Assembly (NCBI RefSeq): GCF_902167145.1
Contig: NC_050098.1
Location: forward strand, 17,318,501 to 17,382,500
DNA: 64,000 bases
Direction: 5' to 3'
Source of the DNA: Zea mays
Lineage: Eukaryota; Streptophyta; Magnoliopsida; Poales; Poaceae
Below the pieces are notes generated by a model, which ran no database searches, was not told where the DNA came from, and worked only from the letters and a program-made list of their open reading frames with translations. Made by a program: the position numbers and the translations under genes. Each line of letters opens with the position of its first letter. Position 1 is the first letter of the stretch. Below are positions 12,101 through 23,878 of the stretch, in pieces.

Positions 12101-12417
12101 ATACCTTTGTGTTTAGTTAACCAATCCATCCCTAAGATTACACCAATCCCTTTGGATGGCAAGACGGTTAAGTCTGCCAAGAATACTACCCCACTTAAAA
12201 GGATTCTGACTTGGGAGCATTTGAGCTGGCATAGAAGGTCTGACCCTAGGGTTCGGGTGACCAATGGAATCTCTAGAGGAGTAGAGGGAATGCCATGCTT
12301 TTCCACAAAACTAGTGGCTATGAAAGAGTGGGAGGCTCCAGAATCGAAAAGTACGGTAGTGGGAGTAAATTCAACAAGGAACTCACCGAGCACTACTCCC
12401 GGAGCTTGCTGAGCCTC
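9107..12417 (-). pseudogene. Element A pol: protease, RT, RNase H, integrase, chromodomain-like tail
   Basis: The polyprotein runs on the minus strand, in frame with gag, down to a TAA at 9107-9109. An open stretch 12393-10057 (778 codons) carries protease ([11 protein letters not shown]), RT ([13 protein letters not shown] codons at 11413-11424), RNase H ([30 protein letters not shown]) and the integrase zinc finger ([16 protein letters not shown]). It then meets a one-base loss near 10065. Integrase continues in the next frame: SDRG near 9965, then TAYHPQTDGQTERVN from 9901. TAG stops at 9956-9958, 9578-9580 and 9278-9280 replace positions that are Gln (first two) in element B's integrase. 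The C-terminus ends with an EEATWES chromodomain-like motif. Confidence 0.9.
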
Positions 12418-12420
12418 CTA

Positions 12421-13543
12421 GGCATCGACGTGATTAACTCGTACCCTTCCTTGATACTGGGTCTTGTTCTGCTGGCTGATGGAGGAGGGCGCCTTGCGGG
12501 CAGATGCGGAGGTATTCTTGGGGCCATTCACCGAGTTAGAGTAGGCGGGTCCTGATGGCTTCAGCTAGGGACAGTTGTTCTTGAAATGACTGGGATCTCC
12601 GCAGTGCCAACATGCATTCGCCGGGGGTTGGTTGCTTGCAACTAAGGGGGCATGGAAAGAGCTCTGACTCTGCTGACTGAACCGAGATGGGGTGGGTCTA
12701 GCTGGTCTACTGAAGCTGGGTCCCTTGGGTGGAAATCCAAAGGATCGAGTTTTCTGGTGCCGATCTTGCTGCTGAGCCCGGAGGACTTGAAATTTTCTCT
12801 TGAGATGGCCTTTTTTTCCTCCTTTGCCCTTTCCACTTGCATGGCCTTGTTGGAGAGGTGAGAGAAACTGAGGAAGTCTTGGCTAGCCAGGATGGTTTTG
12901 AGTTCTGGACTGAGTCCCTTCAGGAAGCGGGCCATCTTCTTGACTTCGGTATTGACGTCATCTGGCGCGTAGCGGGCTAACTCCGTGAACTTGTGCACAT
13001 ATTCACTGACAGATCTTCTGTCTTGAGTCAGTTCCCGGAACTCGTCTTCCTTGAGCTGAATGAGCCCTTGGGGCACATGGTGCTCCCGGAAAGCCGTTTC
13101 AAATTCCGCCCAGGTAGCATCTCTGATGGTGACGTTGAAGGTATCCCACCAGGCTAAGGCCATCCCGGAAAGTTGATGGGCAGCTAGTTGAACACGCTGA
13201 TTTTCTGGACATCCGATGGCTTCCAGCTTTCTTTTAATCGTGCGCATCCAATCGTCTGCATCGAGGGGGTTGCTAGATCCGACAAACGTGGGAGGCTTGA
13301 GCCTCAGGAAATCCCCCATTCTGTCTTGCGGTCTTCCACCATTCGGACGCTGATTTTCCAGACTTCGAGTGAGGACCTCGATGAGTCGGGTTTGATTGGC
13401 TAGAATTTGGGCTAGATCTAAGGGTAGTTCTGGAGGTGCGGGGAGGTGGGTTTCACTTTCCTCTCTATCGGCTTCCCTTTCAGCTCTCAGGGGAACACTG
13501 CTCCAATCCCGGAGGCGGTAGGCGTGGTTTTATCCAAAGCCAT
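12421..13543 (-). pseudogene. Element A gag with CCHC knuckle, frameshifted
   Basis: Gag of a Tekay-like gypsy element packs RNA into the particle. The start ATG is at 13543-13541 on the minus strand. A TGA appears after 18 codons (13487-13489) because of a base loss in a C run. The conserved retrotransposon gag core follows from 13319 (FLRLKPPTFVGSSNP, ALAWWDTF, FREHHVPQGLIQLKEDEF). A second one-base loss in an A run near 12812 shifts the frame. In the shifted frame lies the zinc knuckle C-W-H-C-G-D-P-S-H-F-K-N-N-C, just upstream of TAG 12565-12567. A further TAG at 12418-12420 separates gag from pol, which is in the same frame. Confidence 0.85.
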
Positions 13544-13650
13544 CTGCCAGGGGAATAGAGTTACTATTATGCACATGCCAATTGTTTTCAAACAAGTTAT
13601 TTTATTCATTACACCAGTACATTACAAGCATATGGCTGCGACAAGTTGTA

Positions 13651-14499
13651 CTACACGCGAGCATTCCCTGAGGTACTACCGAATTCTTTTTCTAGAGTGT
13701 CCCCAAATTCCTTGAGAAGATCATCAAGGCTGGCGAGGGACATGTCCTCGACATCGGACAGATTCTCTATCCTGGCGGGAGCTGGTGCTGGGGGAGCTTT
13801 CTTCTTCCTCTCCGTCTGGCATCCTTGGCTCGTGGTTTTCTTCCGAATTTTCTTTGTGGGGGCGAGCTTCTTATCATAGTCCATCTTTAAGGTTCGATAG
13901 GCTTCACGAGTGTTGGCCTCCTTGCCTTCCTCTATGTCGAGACACTATTGGAGGGAAGCCTTCTCCTTCTTAAGCTCTTTGACTTGCTGCTCTAAGCTTT
14001 CCACCCGGGAGTTTAGGTGGGTGCAGTGGGAGGAGAGATCATCGCAGTGGGTATCAAGAGTGTGGAGGTATCCGGCCATGTAGACAATGGTGGGGTCATC
14101 CTCGGTGGGTTCTCTCCCTGACAGGGCTTGAAGTCTTTTCTTCCAGGAGGGGGTATTTTTGTTGCTGGGTGGGAAATAACGAAGGGGGTTTCAAAGATCT
14201 CTCTGCTGTAGTTTTGGCATAGCTGTTTAAGAGCTTTTCGGGCAACACTCTAGCAAGTGTCTGGGAAGCGGTGCCCGATGAAGGTGACTTGGAAGGGGGG
14301 GGGGGTGGTTTGGGTGGCTTCGGTTTTCTCCCAGGTAGACCGCCATAGAGCACTTCTCTACTCCATTTTCGCGGTATTCCTTCCAGACATATTTAGGCTT
14401 CTTGCGGATCCCCATTCGCAGCGCGCAACTCCGTAGAAGGTGAGGAAATCCTTCCTCTTCTGAGCAGTAGGATGTCCTAATGACCCAAGAGCCTTCCAT
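13651..14499 (-). pseudogene. Element A upstream ORF between 5' LTR and gag, coiled-coil protein, broken
   Basis: A coding-like region sits between the PBS and gag. It opens at 14499 and reads GIRKKPKYVWKEY and VYLGE. After a shift at an 11-G run (14295-14305 region) it passes a TAG at 14250-14252 and an ARKALKQLCQ block. After another shift in a C run it reads LRYFPPSN, SWKKRLQAL, MAGYLHTLDTH and a heptad stretch (LNSRVESLEQQVKELKKEK). It ends with a basic then acidic tail (MSLASLDDLLKEFGD) at 13651. The product is unknown to me. It is not gag, which starts downstream at 13543. Element B has an unrelated-looking but similarly placed coiled-coil ORF. Confidence 0.6.
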
Positions 14500-14626
14500 C
14501 TGGTAGAAGAAAAGAAGGGTCTGTTAACATCGGGGAAAGGAGAGAAGGTGTTTCTTGGAGGTAAAAGGTGTTTTCTTGCTAAAGCACTTTTAAGGTCAGG
14601 GCTGCGGTCTACGGCCAGTCCTATAG

Positions 14627-14638
14627 GCTTTGATACCA
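14627..14638 (-). other. Element A primer binding site
   Basis: The minus strand reads TGGTATCAAAGC, starting two bases inside the 5' LTR. It matches the initiator Met tRNA 3' end except at one or two positions, and it proves the minus orientation. Confidence 0.85.
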
Positions 14639-16746
14639 CCTGAAGCGTCCCAATCCTTTGGGACTCAAATGTGATACAATTACTAGTCCCAGGAGGCTAG
14701 TAACCACATTCCTTACTTCAAATAGTTACAGAGTCTGAGTAATGTTATTACAATACCGGGGGTACAAGCTCGAGAGTGAGCCGAAATTTATAAAACGCAG
14801 TGGAAGGTAAATTAGCCCAGGCCACAAGCAGAACTGGGTGAAGACACAACCCCTTCAATCAAGCATAGCAGAAAAGAAGTCTTCAGCTGCTGAAAAACAT
14901 AAATAAATCTGGGTGAATACACTAGGTATTCCGCAAGCCCACCCGGCTCCCGTAAAGAGAAAGAGACCTATATCGTACATGCTTTATATGGTGGAGTTGA
15001 AGTCACTCTTCATTTTTATCAGAGAAAGGCAGTACTTGTTGTTAGGGTTTTCTCGAAACAATAGAAATGACACTTACTTAACCACCACTGAGCTTCCCGC
15101 TCCCGTGGCACCATTTTCTTTCTAGAGACACACACATATTTCCCTGTTCCCGGTTGTAGTAGAAACATTAATTGTCATACCACACCAGACTCGTCCATAC
15201 CAATGGACACAGACTATTCGAATAGGTTTTCAAACTCTGCGTAGAGGGGTACACTTTACCCACTAGTCCGGCTCTGCGATCTCATGGCCAATGAGATCCG
15301 AATCCGAATCTCTTTCTTTCCTCGCACGTCCTAACCTTAACGGTTATACCGGAAGGAGTCAGGCCACTGCCATGTCCAAACCGGACAAAACATTCCCCCT
15401 CCTTATCCTCCCGGTGCTCCCTAGCCTTCATAACCCTAGTGTTGGACCATACGAGTTCAGATTGAGTGACTGCCCACACAGCCTCGAGTGGTTGTACTTA
15501 TCATGAGTACAGGTAGTGAAAGATGACAAACCAGTCCTTATACGAGAGGACAATCCTTCTGCTCACGCCTAAACCAACTGAGCCATCACCTTAGGCCCTC
15601 CCCTAAACTAGGGAGTCCCTGATCATCCTACTCACCAGGTGATGAGGGTGATTACCCTTCATCGCACACTTTTTGGAAACATGTTACTCACACTCCTTTT
15701 CTTATCCCATATCTTGTGATCAAATGGTATTAGTCAATGCGGGCTCTCTCATGCTCATCATGCAAATTGATTCCATCCCATATTCCAGGCTTAGTAGTGG
15801 TAGAGAGAAATATGTAAATTATGCATCAAGGGAAGGATGGACTTGCCTTCGTCGAAGCTTTCCTGGCACAAAAGGTTTATCTCGGAGGGGTCGGTTTCCT
15901 GCCCTTCTTTCGGAGCTACAAATTCCGGAGGATCAGATCCCTCTTCTGCTAACAAACACAGATAATAACAATACATCAATCATGGTGACTTTAGTGGGGT
16001 ATGCCATTTCTTATATCTTATTATTTTTGTGCCCTATAATTTATTTGAACTATTTTTGGTACATAAAATATTAGCATATAACTCTATATGTGAAAATGGG
16101 AAAAGAAATGAGAAAATAAAAAGGAAAAGGATTTCCTGCCTTGCTGGGCCGGGGGGGGGGGGATTTTGGCCCACCCGGGCGCGAGCGCGTGCGGGGGGCG
16201 CGGCTGGCGACCCAGCTGGCCTAGCAGCGAGGGGGAACGGCGGGGGACAGCGCTGTGGCACGGGGCCCACCCGCCAGCGAGGGGGGGGGGGGGTTTAACC
16301 GTGCGGACGGCAACGGAGGGAGGGGGGAGGTCGACTGGAGTTCGACCGACGGTGGAATTCCACGGCGGTTCTCCGCCATGGGTCCAATTCTGCTACGAGG
16401 GGGCGGTGGCGAGGCACGGGTGGGGGCAAGGGATCACGGGGGTGGGGTTAATTTGACCGGTGAGGGCCTAGGGCGGTCGGTCCACGGTGCGGTGGCGGGT
16501 GTTCACGGCGGCGAGGTTGCCGGTGAGGCAGTCGGGTGCAATAGGGGGCGGGGAGGGGTGCCTCGTGACCGTGAGCGTGTGGCGGAGCTCAAGCACTAGG
16601 TTAATTCGACCGAAATTCACTTGGGAGGGGAGAACGGGGCTCACCGGAGCGACGGGGAAGTGCGGCGGCGCTAGCTCGATTGGCTCGGGGAGAAGCGGAG
16701 GAGATGGCCGGAGCTGGTGTGGAGGGAACGGGGCTCGGGCGGCTCC

Positions 16747-16753
16747 TTTTATA
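16747..16753 (-). promoter_or_regulatory. Element A 5' LTR TATA box
   Basis: The minus strand reads TATAAAA in a GC-rich surround (CGCC before, GGAGCC after), conserved at 8371-8377 in the other LTR. It is the likely core promoter of element A. The LTR pair conservation supports it; activity is not shown by sequence. Confidence 0.65.
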
Positions 16754-16780
16754 GGCGCCCGGGAGGGGGGAGGGATGGAG

Positions 16781-16950
16781 GGGACGGCGAGCGCCGACGA
16801 GCTCACCATGATGGCGGGAATAGAGAAAACGGCGATTGGGACGGCTCGGGCAGGCGAGGGGTGAGGGGACGGCGAGCGCCGACGAGCTCGCCATGATGGC
16901 GGGAATGGAGAAAATGGCGATTGGGACGGCTCGGGCAGGCGAGGGGTGAG
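16781..16950. repeat. 85-bp tandem duplication inside element A 5' LTR
   Basis: Two copies (16781-16865 and 16866-16950) both begin GGGACGGCGAGCGCCGACGA and differ at a few bases. The 3' LTR has only one copy (from about 8407), so the duplication arose after insertion or during the last replication. Confidence 0.88.
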
Positions 16951-17534
16951 GGGACGGCTCGGGTACAGTGGCGGGGTGGTCACTGAGGCGGGGGCGAGCC
17001 TTAATGGCGAGGCGACGGGGCGTGAGGCGCTCGGCGGCGAACGCGCCAGTGAGGCATGGGCGGGACGACGATGCTGACAGGCGGGCCTAGGCTGCCAGAG
17101 AGTGAGAGCGGCGCGAGAGGGAGAGAGTGGAGTCGCTGACCAGTGGGGCCGGTCCGTCAGAGGTGGCGCGGGCGCGCGAAGCTGGGCCGCCTGGGCCGGG
17201 GAGGAGAGGGGGGAAAACGCGGGCGTGGCGCGGGTTGGGCCAGAATTGGCCCAGCCGAGGGGGGAGGGGTTTTTTTCTTTTTCTTTTTCTGTTTTCTATT
17301 TCCTTTCTTTTCTCTTTCTATTTTTGTTTCTTTTTTTATTTCTTTCTCCTTTGAATCAATAATTTTCTAAATGATCTTGAGTGATGAATATAGTCTATGT
17401 GAGGTGCTCTTATCATTTCAAGTGTATGCACATGATGAGATGACCTAAGGGTGGAGTTTAGGGAGAAAATAAAATAAGGGGGGGTTAGGAGATTAGGGTT
17501 CCAAACCTTGGGTTGGGATTTTTGGGATGTTACA

Positions 17535-18289
17535 CGTTCTCAGAGACAACGCCATTGGGCCCAGAAGGCACCGGACCCCTGTGCGCACGACCCGGACCCC
17601 CGGAGTAAAGCAGCCCGAAGCCATTAGATAGGGTTCAGACCCCACCAAGTGAGCTCCGGACCGCCCATAACAAGGTCCCGGGAAAGGGAGTATCATGACC
17701 TAGACCCGGGTCCGGGTCTGACACGTGTCCTGGCTCTATCCGCGGCGCCTTTGCCCCCCCGCTTGGCCAAGGGTCTAATGCTGCAGCATGGCTTATCGTC
17801 CGTGATGTAGGCCAGCGGGCGGAGTGTGACGTAAGGGCTCTGAGTCGCGCGGCCTCCGCCTTTATTATGGAAAGGGCGCGCCACTTTTGACAGATGATGT
17901 GCTCCCACGGCATTTATTGCGTCATGTCCTTTCCGCTGGCAGGCGGCGCCAGGGCCACCCTGCAGACTGTGCACCTGTCCAGCCCGTTGTCGAAACAGTG
18001 TGCCCATGCTGCGCGGTGCGCTGTACTCATCCCTTATACGAGAAGCTTCCCCTCTACGCGACGAGGCTACACAGATCTCGGGTGTCAGACCGCACGAAGA
18101 TTACACAGGCATGGCAAGCAATAGATCCACCCTTCCATTTGTCCCTGGGCCCACATGTCGGGGCTCAGAACCCTTGTACATGCCCCCTTGAACTATAAAA
18201 GGGGAGGCATGCAACGAGAGAGAGAGAGGTCATTCAGGCTTACAAACAACACAAGCTTCCTCAACAATCCAACACACAGTGGAGTAGGG
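17535..18289 (+). repeat. Element G left (5') LTR, segment 2
   Basis: The middle of G's 5' LTR lies between the insertions A and B and matches about 46464-47218 of the right LTR. It starts with A's target duplication (CGTTC) and ends with B's (TAGGG, 18285-18289). Confidence 0.92.
18194..18200 (+). promoter_or_regulatory. Element G 5' LTR TATA box
   Basis: TATAAAA sits in 'gaactataaaaggggaggc', followed by a GAGAGAGAGAG stretch. The same arrangement is at 47122-47128 in the right LTR. Confidence 0.65.
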
Positions 18290-21200
18290 TGTGACGGAAC
18301 CTCCCAAGTCATTAGGCCCACCTACAGTTGTCCTTGTCCAACGGGCCTCAGACAACCCTATAGGTGCCCCTGAATCACTTGACAAGTTCGGTATCTGCTT
18401 TTCTCACCTTTCCCAAGAGCGTTTTACCCGTCACGCAGACATTACAGAACATCGGAGATACAGAAATGCGGAAGCGATTACATAAACTTACATTTATTTG
18501 AAAGTAAGATAAAGTTAGTTATTACAGACCAGCATATAAACACGAGTGCAGAGTACTTATTATTACAATACCAAGGGAGGTAAAAACTCCTCCCGATAAG
18601 TTCTTACATAAAAGTTTTTATGGAGGACTAGGTCCTCCCGCAGCTTCATTCTTGATTTTCTTCATTTGACACCACCTTGGTACAAAAGCAACAAAAGTTT
18701 GTTGCTTCCTCACCTAAAAACAATAGGGAATAAAACCCTGAGTATAGAATTACTCAGCAAGTCTTACCCGACTAAAGAAAAGACTCTCAAGGGTATGCTG
18801 GTTGTAAGGGAGTCAAGGTAAGGTTTCTCAATGATCAAAGACTCTGTTTGCAAAAATGCTTACTAAAAGTGGATCCTTAAAAATCCAGTTTTATTTTCAG
18901 GTTAGGTAAAATTACCTGCATCTAGAGTTCTTTCTACCCTAGTTCAAACACTTGACCTGCACTAGCCAATTTCTTAACAAACCTTTCATCTTTACTGGAG
19001 TTCTACGTATAGGGCAGTGACCAAGTCTTCATGACCACGAAGGTACGGCGATCCGAATCGAATATACTCAGCTGAGGATCTCCAATCACACGACATATGT
19101 AGCACTTAACCCTTGCATATGTCAACCCGCCACCGGGGTTCTTAAGACCAAATCAGGTTCACACGAACCGAGAGCACAGATACACCACTGTCCAGCCTCT
19201 TGCCACGGAGGGTACACGCTACTCTCGCCACCGCTCCACACCCATTCCATGTTATCTTATTCTGGCCTTAGTCTGCCCGAGGCAAGGCTTACCCATGACG
19301 AGGCATGTGACCACTTAAAGGGTCCTCGGTCATCAAGCCTACATCGACATGGTCCTTAATCGACTCAGACGGAGACACTACACCGAGACTCTCTTCTCGT
19401 GCAAGTCACCCGCCCGGTCTCAGCTTAGTCATTTAAAACCCAAAGTTTGGTACCTGGCAGAGGTACATCTTTTCAGATGTTGAACCCATCACGACCATGA
19501 TGGATCCACCATCAAGTTTTATTTTCAAAAACATCCTTCCCACTTTGCCAATCATCTTTTGTAAAACAAAACCTTTTATTTTGCTAGAGCAATACTAAGC
19601 ATAGTAAAACCTTTTGTAAAAACAGGGTTTCAAGGAAGGTAATCAAGTTCAAGGAAGGTAATGCAGGAATTGTTTAAGCATTCAACTCCTATCACCTAAT
19701 ACATTAATCAAGTGAGAAAGATTCTAAAAACATCAAGGAAGGTGGCAAATGCACCGGGGCTTGCCTTCGTTGATAGGTGAGTCAGGCATGGATCCGCAGA
19801 TGTCAAAATAGAAACAATTTCCTGCCTGAGATTCCGAAGGTGGTGGTGGTGTCTTCTCTTCAGTTACTTCGACTTCTTCTTCGTTTTCTAAACATCACCA
19901 TATATATATGTGTATATAAGAATGAATGCCATGTAATGCTCATGAGAGTGCAAAGATAATAAGAATTTATTATCTTAGGTTCTTGAATCCAATTTTCCTT
20001 CACGGTTCTCCGGGAAACTAGGGTTTCCGGAGTCAGTAAAGGAATTCAAAGGGCAGGGGGTAGGGTTTTGGGTTCTAGTTATCAAACAAGATCCAAATCC
20101 AACCAAACTCTACCCAAGGCTTCTAAATAATGTTTTAAGTTCATATAAAAAGTTTGGGGATTTTTGGACTTAGTATCTATTTTCTAAAAATCCAGAACTA
20201 ATGTTTTAAGCTAATTTAAATACTCCAAAATTCCTTATTTGACCTAAAAATCATACAACTATTTTTATTAAATACTATGGAAAATAAGAAATCTATTAAA
20301 ATTGGTTTGACATTTTTAGGATTTTTCTATAATTTTCTACGGATTTCCAAAGTTCTACTGAAAAAGAAAAAAGGAAAAGCTTCAATAGTACTGGGCCGAT
20401 TCTAGCCCAGCCGGCCCAACAAACACAGGAAAAGGGTGCGTGCCCGTGCCCACGTTGGCAATCTTGCAGAAGGGCCCTCGGGGTTTTGACTAACTGGAGA
20501 TGGGTTCGGCTACTATGCTTATGAATCACTGATGATTTGCACAGAGGTCCTTCGGTTTCTAATTCTTTACCGCACGAGGTCCACGACGACGGCAGCGCGG
20601 AGGATGAACTCTGGTGAGGTTGTGCCGGTGGATTTACGCAATGACCGATGCTCCGGAGCGGCGTACACCAGATTGGACCCTCCCCGAACGATACCCCCAA
20701 CTTAATTTCATGATTGGTAAACTATCAAGCTCTGTCTACGCAGGCCGCGGATGATGAGGACAATTGCGCGCGTTCCCGATGATTGGTGAGCTCTCAGTCC
20801 AATTCGGTGGTTCGGCAAGCATCACGGGGTTATGAGAATGCTCAAACGAGGGAGCAGAAGGCGGGGGCTGACCTGAATTACGCTGGCCGCGGCGAGACTG
20901 TTTTCACGGTGGCAGAGACTGAATTTGGGGGAAGTTCAAAATTGGGACTCACAGGCGATCGACTGAGGATGATTCTTGGTGGCTGGGTTCTTGACTACCC
21001 AACAGAGCTGGCGGGGCTTCAATTTATAGGGATCGTTGGCGGTGGCAGGGAATTTCAGTGGGGACGCGCGACGGTCGTAGGAGGAAGAAGAGCACTGGCG
21101 CAGTGGCTTGGTGTCCAGCGCCGTGGCAATTGCTCCGGCGATCAACGAGGAGCAAGAGTGAGTCACGGTGATGCGGTAGATAGGCAGAGACACGCAGCGG

Positions 21201-22343
21201 ACAATGGCGACGACTTAACGGTGGTGAGAATCCTTATCCGAGGGTGGTGAGTAAGGGGAGAGGTACCGCGGCTAGCTGGAGTGGCCTCCAGCTCACCGAC
21301 GGTGATGATCTTTCCTACCCCGATGTTATCTACTTGCCCCGAGCATGAATCCCGACGCCGGTGTCACGAATCGTGGCGGAGGATTGGTCATCGGCGGTGA
21401 GAGTTCCGCGCTGGCAGTCTGATCTTGTTCAGAGTACTGTGCCATCGGACCCTTCTTCAGTTCATCTGACAGAGCATTTTCAAAGCAACTTTTCTTCAGA
21501 TTTTGCATGAGAACTTCATCAACCCTCTATACCAAAGTTATAGCCCCATGTTCCAGCTACAATTTTGTTATGGGAATCATGCCCAAACTTTCACTGGATC
21601 ATGTTTAAATCTGGGTTCAAAGATTGACCCATCACAATGTCAGACCAAGTTTCAGTCATCAGTCAGCCTGACAGCCTGACTTTGAGTGGGATTATCTCCC
21701 ATTTCTTCTCAACAACTTTGTTTGCATTCTTAAACAAATTTGTTCACCTAGGATAGGTCTACAAGTTTGATGTGGTAACCTAGGGCAAAAACCTTAGAAT
21801 TTGAAAGTTACAAAGCCCCAAAGTTGAGCTTATAACATTGATTTTTAGACTTAGAGTGAAATCACAACTTGGGGTATTTTTGCAAATTAGTCCAAAACAT
21901 AGGGTTTAGCTTGCAAATCTTCATGAATGTGAACCATATGACTTTACATACCTTAACGTTGTAGTTTTTACACTTTAGTCCAAATGTGCACTACTTTTGC
22001 ACATAGGCCCCTAGGGTTTGGATTTGGGGTTTTCTAGGGTTCCAATTAGGGTTTCTGGTATCTCAGGGGTATAAATGTGGTTCAAATTCATTTTTGGGAG
22101 CATTTTATGACTATTCCACTAAAGGTTTTGGGTTTTCTCTATTTGGGTTATGCTTTACCCCTTTAAACCCTATTTAGGGCTAAGTATCCCATTCCAGGGT
22201 CTTATTTGCAAAACACCAGAACAATACAACTTGTTTGAAATTTTTACCTAGTAAATGCACTCTAGGTGTGTCAAACATATGCAATTCCAATGTTTATGAT
22301 GTCATGCTCAAATTTTAGTAACAGTAACACCAGGGGTGTTACA
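18290..22343 (-). repeat. Element B 3' LTR (left)
   Basis: The 4,054-bp LTR is unusually long. It contains a (TA/TG) microsatellite near 19902-19918, long low-complexity non-coding stretches and, on the minus strand, a TATAAAT box at 21022-21028. I found no conserved protein in its short ORFs. Confidence 0.92.
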
Positions 22344-22360
22344 TCCTTTCCCCCATAAAA
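22344..22360 (-). other. Element B polypurine tract
   Basis: On the minus strand this reads TTTTATGGGGGAAAGGA directly before the 3' LTR. Confidence 0.8.
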
Positions 22361-22496
22361 GAATCTCGTCCCGAGATTAAAAATCCTAGGGTAAGTAATG
22401 GAAAAGGAAATGCTTCACATTTTTATTTCCTTATTTTTGGTACAAGGCAGGGGTGGGTTTGGGGCTCACTCCTTTATTACAACAATGTTGTACACT

Positions 22497-23630
22497 CTAC
22501 AAATTACAAGAGGCTAAAAAGTCTGGGAAATTCTTATCTAAAAAGTCTTGAGTTTCCCATGTAGCCTCATCTTCGGAATGTTGGTTCCACTGTATCTTAT
22601 AAAACTTGAAAGTTTTTCTCCGGGTAACCCTGTCCTTTTGATCCAAGACTCGAATGGGATGTTCGGAATATGTTAAGTCTAGTTCAAGGACAACATCTGT
22701 CACCTTGATGGTTTGATCTGGAACCCGAAGACACTTCTTTAATTGGGACACGTGGAACACATTATGTACAACAGACAAAGTTTCGGGTAGTTGGAGTCGG
22801 TATGCCACTGGTCCATATTGCTCAAGTATAGGGAAAGGACCAATGTACCGGGGCGCAAGCTTCCCTTTAACCCCGAAACGTGATACCCCCTTCATTGGGG
22901 AGACCTTCAGATAAACATAATCTCCTACCAGAAAATATATGGGCATTCGCTGCTTGTCTGCATAACTTTTCTGACGAGCTTGGGCTTTCTTCATATTATG
23001 AATTATTTTCTGAACCTTTTCTTCGGCCTCTTTCACCATATCAGGCCTGAAGAAGGACCTTTCACCAGGTTCAGACCAATGTAGCGGAGTACGACATCGT
23101 CGTCCATATAAAACTTCAAAGGGTGTCATCTTGATGCTTTCTTGATAGCTATTATTATATGAGAATTCCGCTAACGGCAAACATTCATCCCATTTCTGTG
23201 AGAAGTCCAGCACACATGCCCGTAGCATATCTTCAAGTATTTGATTAACCCTCTCAGTCTGCCCACTTGTTTGAGGATGATAGGCTGAACTGTGAAGCAA
23301 TTTGGTACCCAGGGACTTATGAAGTTCTTCCCAGAATTTGGATACGAATTGAGGTCCACGATCTGACACTATAGTCTTTAGAATACCGTGCAAACTGAGA
23401 ATACGAGCAATATACAGTTCCGCATATGCTATGACTGGATATTTTACTTTGACTGGGAGAAAATAGGCAATCTTGGTAAGTCGATCAATGATAACCCAAA
23501 TAGAGTCAAAGCCCTTAGCTGTTCTGGGTAATCCCACAATGAAGTCCATACTTATGTCTTCCCATTTCCATGTGGGTATTGGTAGCGACTGTAATGGACC
23601 GGCAGCTTTCAAGTGTATGGCCTTGACACG
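22497..23630 (-). pseudogene. Element B integrase core and C-terminus (separated from the rest of pol)
   Basis: This is integrase of a Tekay-like gypsy element, which joins element DNA to the target. The minus-strand frame enters from the C insertion point at 23630 (VKAIHLKAAGPLQ) and stays open to a stop at 22497-22499. The DDE residues are visible in ISMDFIVGLP, IVSDRGPQF and QTSGQTERVNQ. A GKLAPRYIGPFPI block and a chromodomain-like end (EDEATWETQDFL) follow. This part has no stop or shift. It is dead because element C splits it from the integrase zinc finger, which resumes at 32514. An ATG-initiated ORF reaching 23717 is chimeric: its first about 29 codons come from C's LTR. Confidence 0.9.
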
Positions 23631-23878
23631 TGAAAGGGAAATGTGCCCTTGGGCCATTTCTAAGTATTTTGGTGATTGAGTGCAAACACAAGGGCTTAAA
23701 TGTGAAAATATGCTCATGGATGAACAAAGTGTAAATCACAAGTAAAGGTATGTTTCTAAGCCTTAGTACATTAGTTTTGTGTACTCACATCTTGTCTAAG
23801 TGTTAGAAACAGGAGAAAGAAGAAAAGAAAAGAAGTGGAGAGTGGCTGTGTACAGCCAAAGGCTGCTTCGGGCTGGGG

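Larger units (their letters stand above)
6265..17534 (-). mobile_element. Ty3-gypsy (Tekay/Del-like, chromodomain type) element 'A', minus strand
   Basis: An 11.27-kb LTR retrotransposon begins TGAAGCGTCC and ends GGGATGTTACA, with TSD CGTTC (6260-6264 and 17535-17539). The order on the minus strand is 5' LTR (14641-17534), PBS, an upstream ORF (14499-13651), gag-pol (13543-9107), PPT, 3' LTR (6265-9070). The integrase-after-RNase H order makes it gypsy. The integrase C-terminus with a chromodomain-like EEATWE stretch points to the chromovirus branch. All proteins are broken by frameshifts and TAG/TGA stops. Confidence 0.93.
14641..17534 (-). repeat. Element A 5' LTR (right)
   Basis: The 2,894-bp LTR is a close match to 6265-9070. 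Its extra length is mostly an 85-bp tandem duplication (16781-16950). It has the same GC-rich core and the same T/C tract (17268-17345). Confidence 0.93.

Noticed and set aside
13785..13973. Plus-strand ORFs across the A gag region (13446-13973)
   Set aside because: They are shadows of the minus-strand upstream ORF and gag.
22497..23717. 406-codon ORF with a novel N-terminus
   Set aside because: Its first about 29 codons are element C LTR sequence; the rest is B integrase that lost its upstream part.
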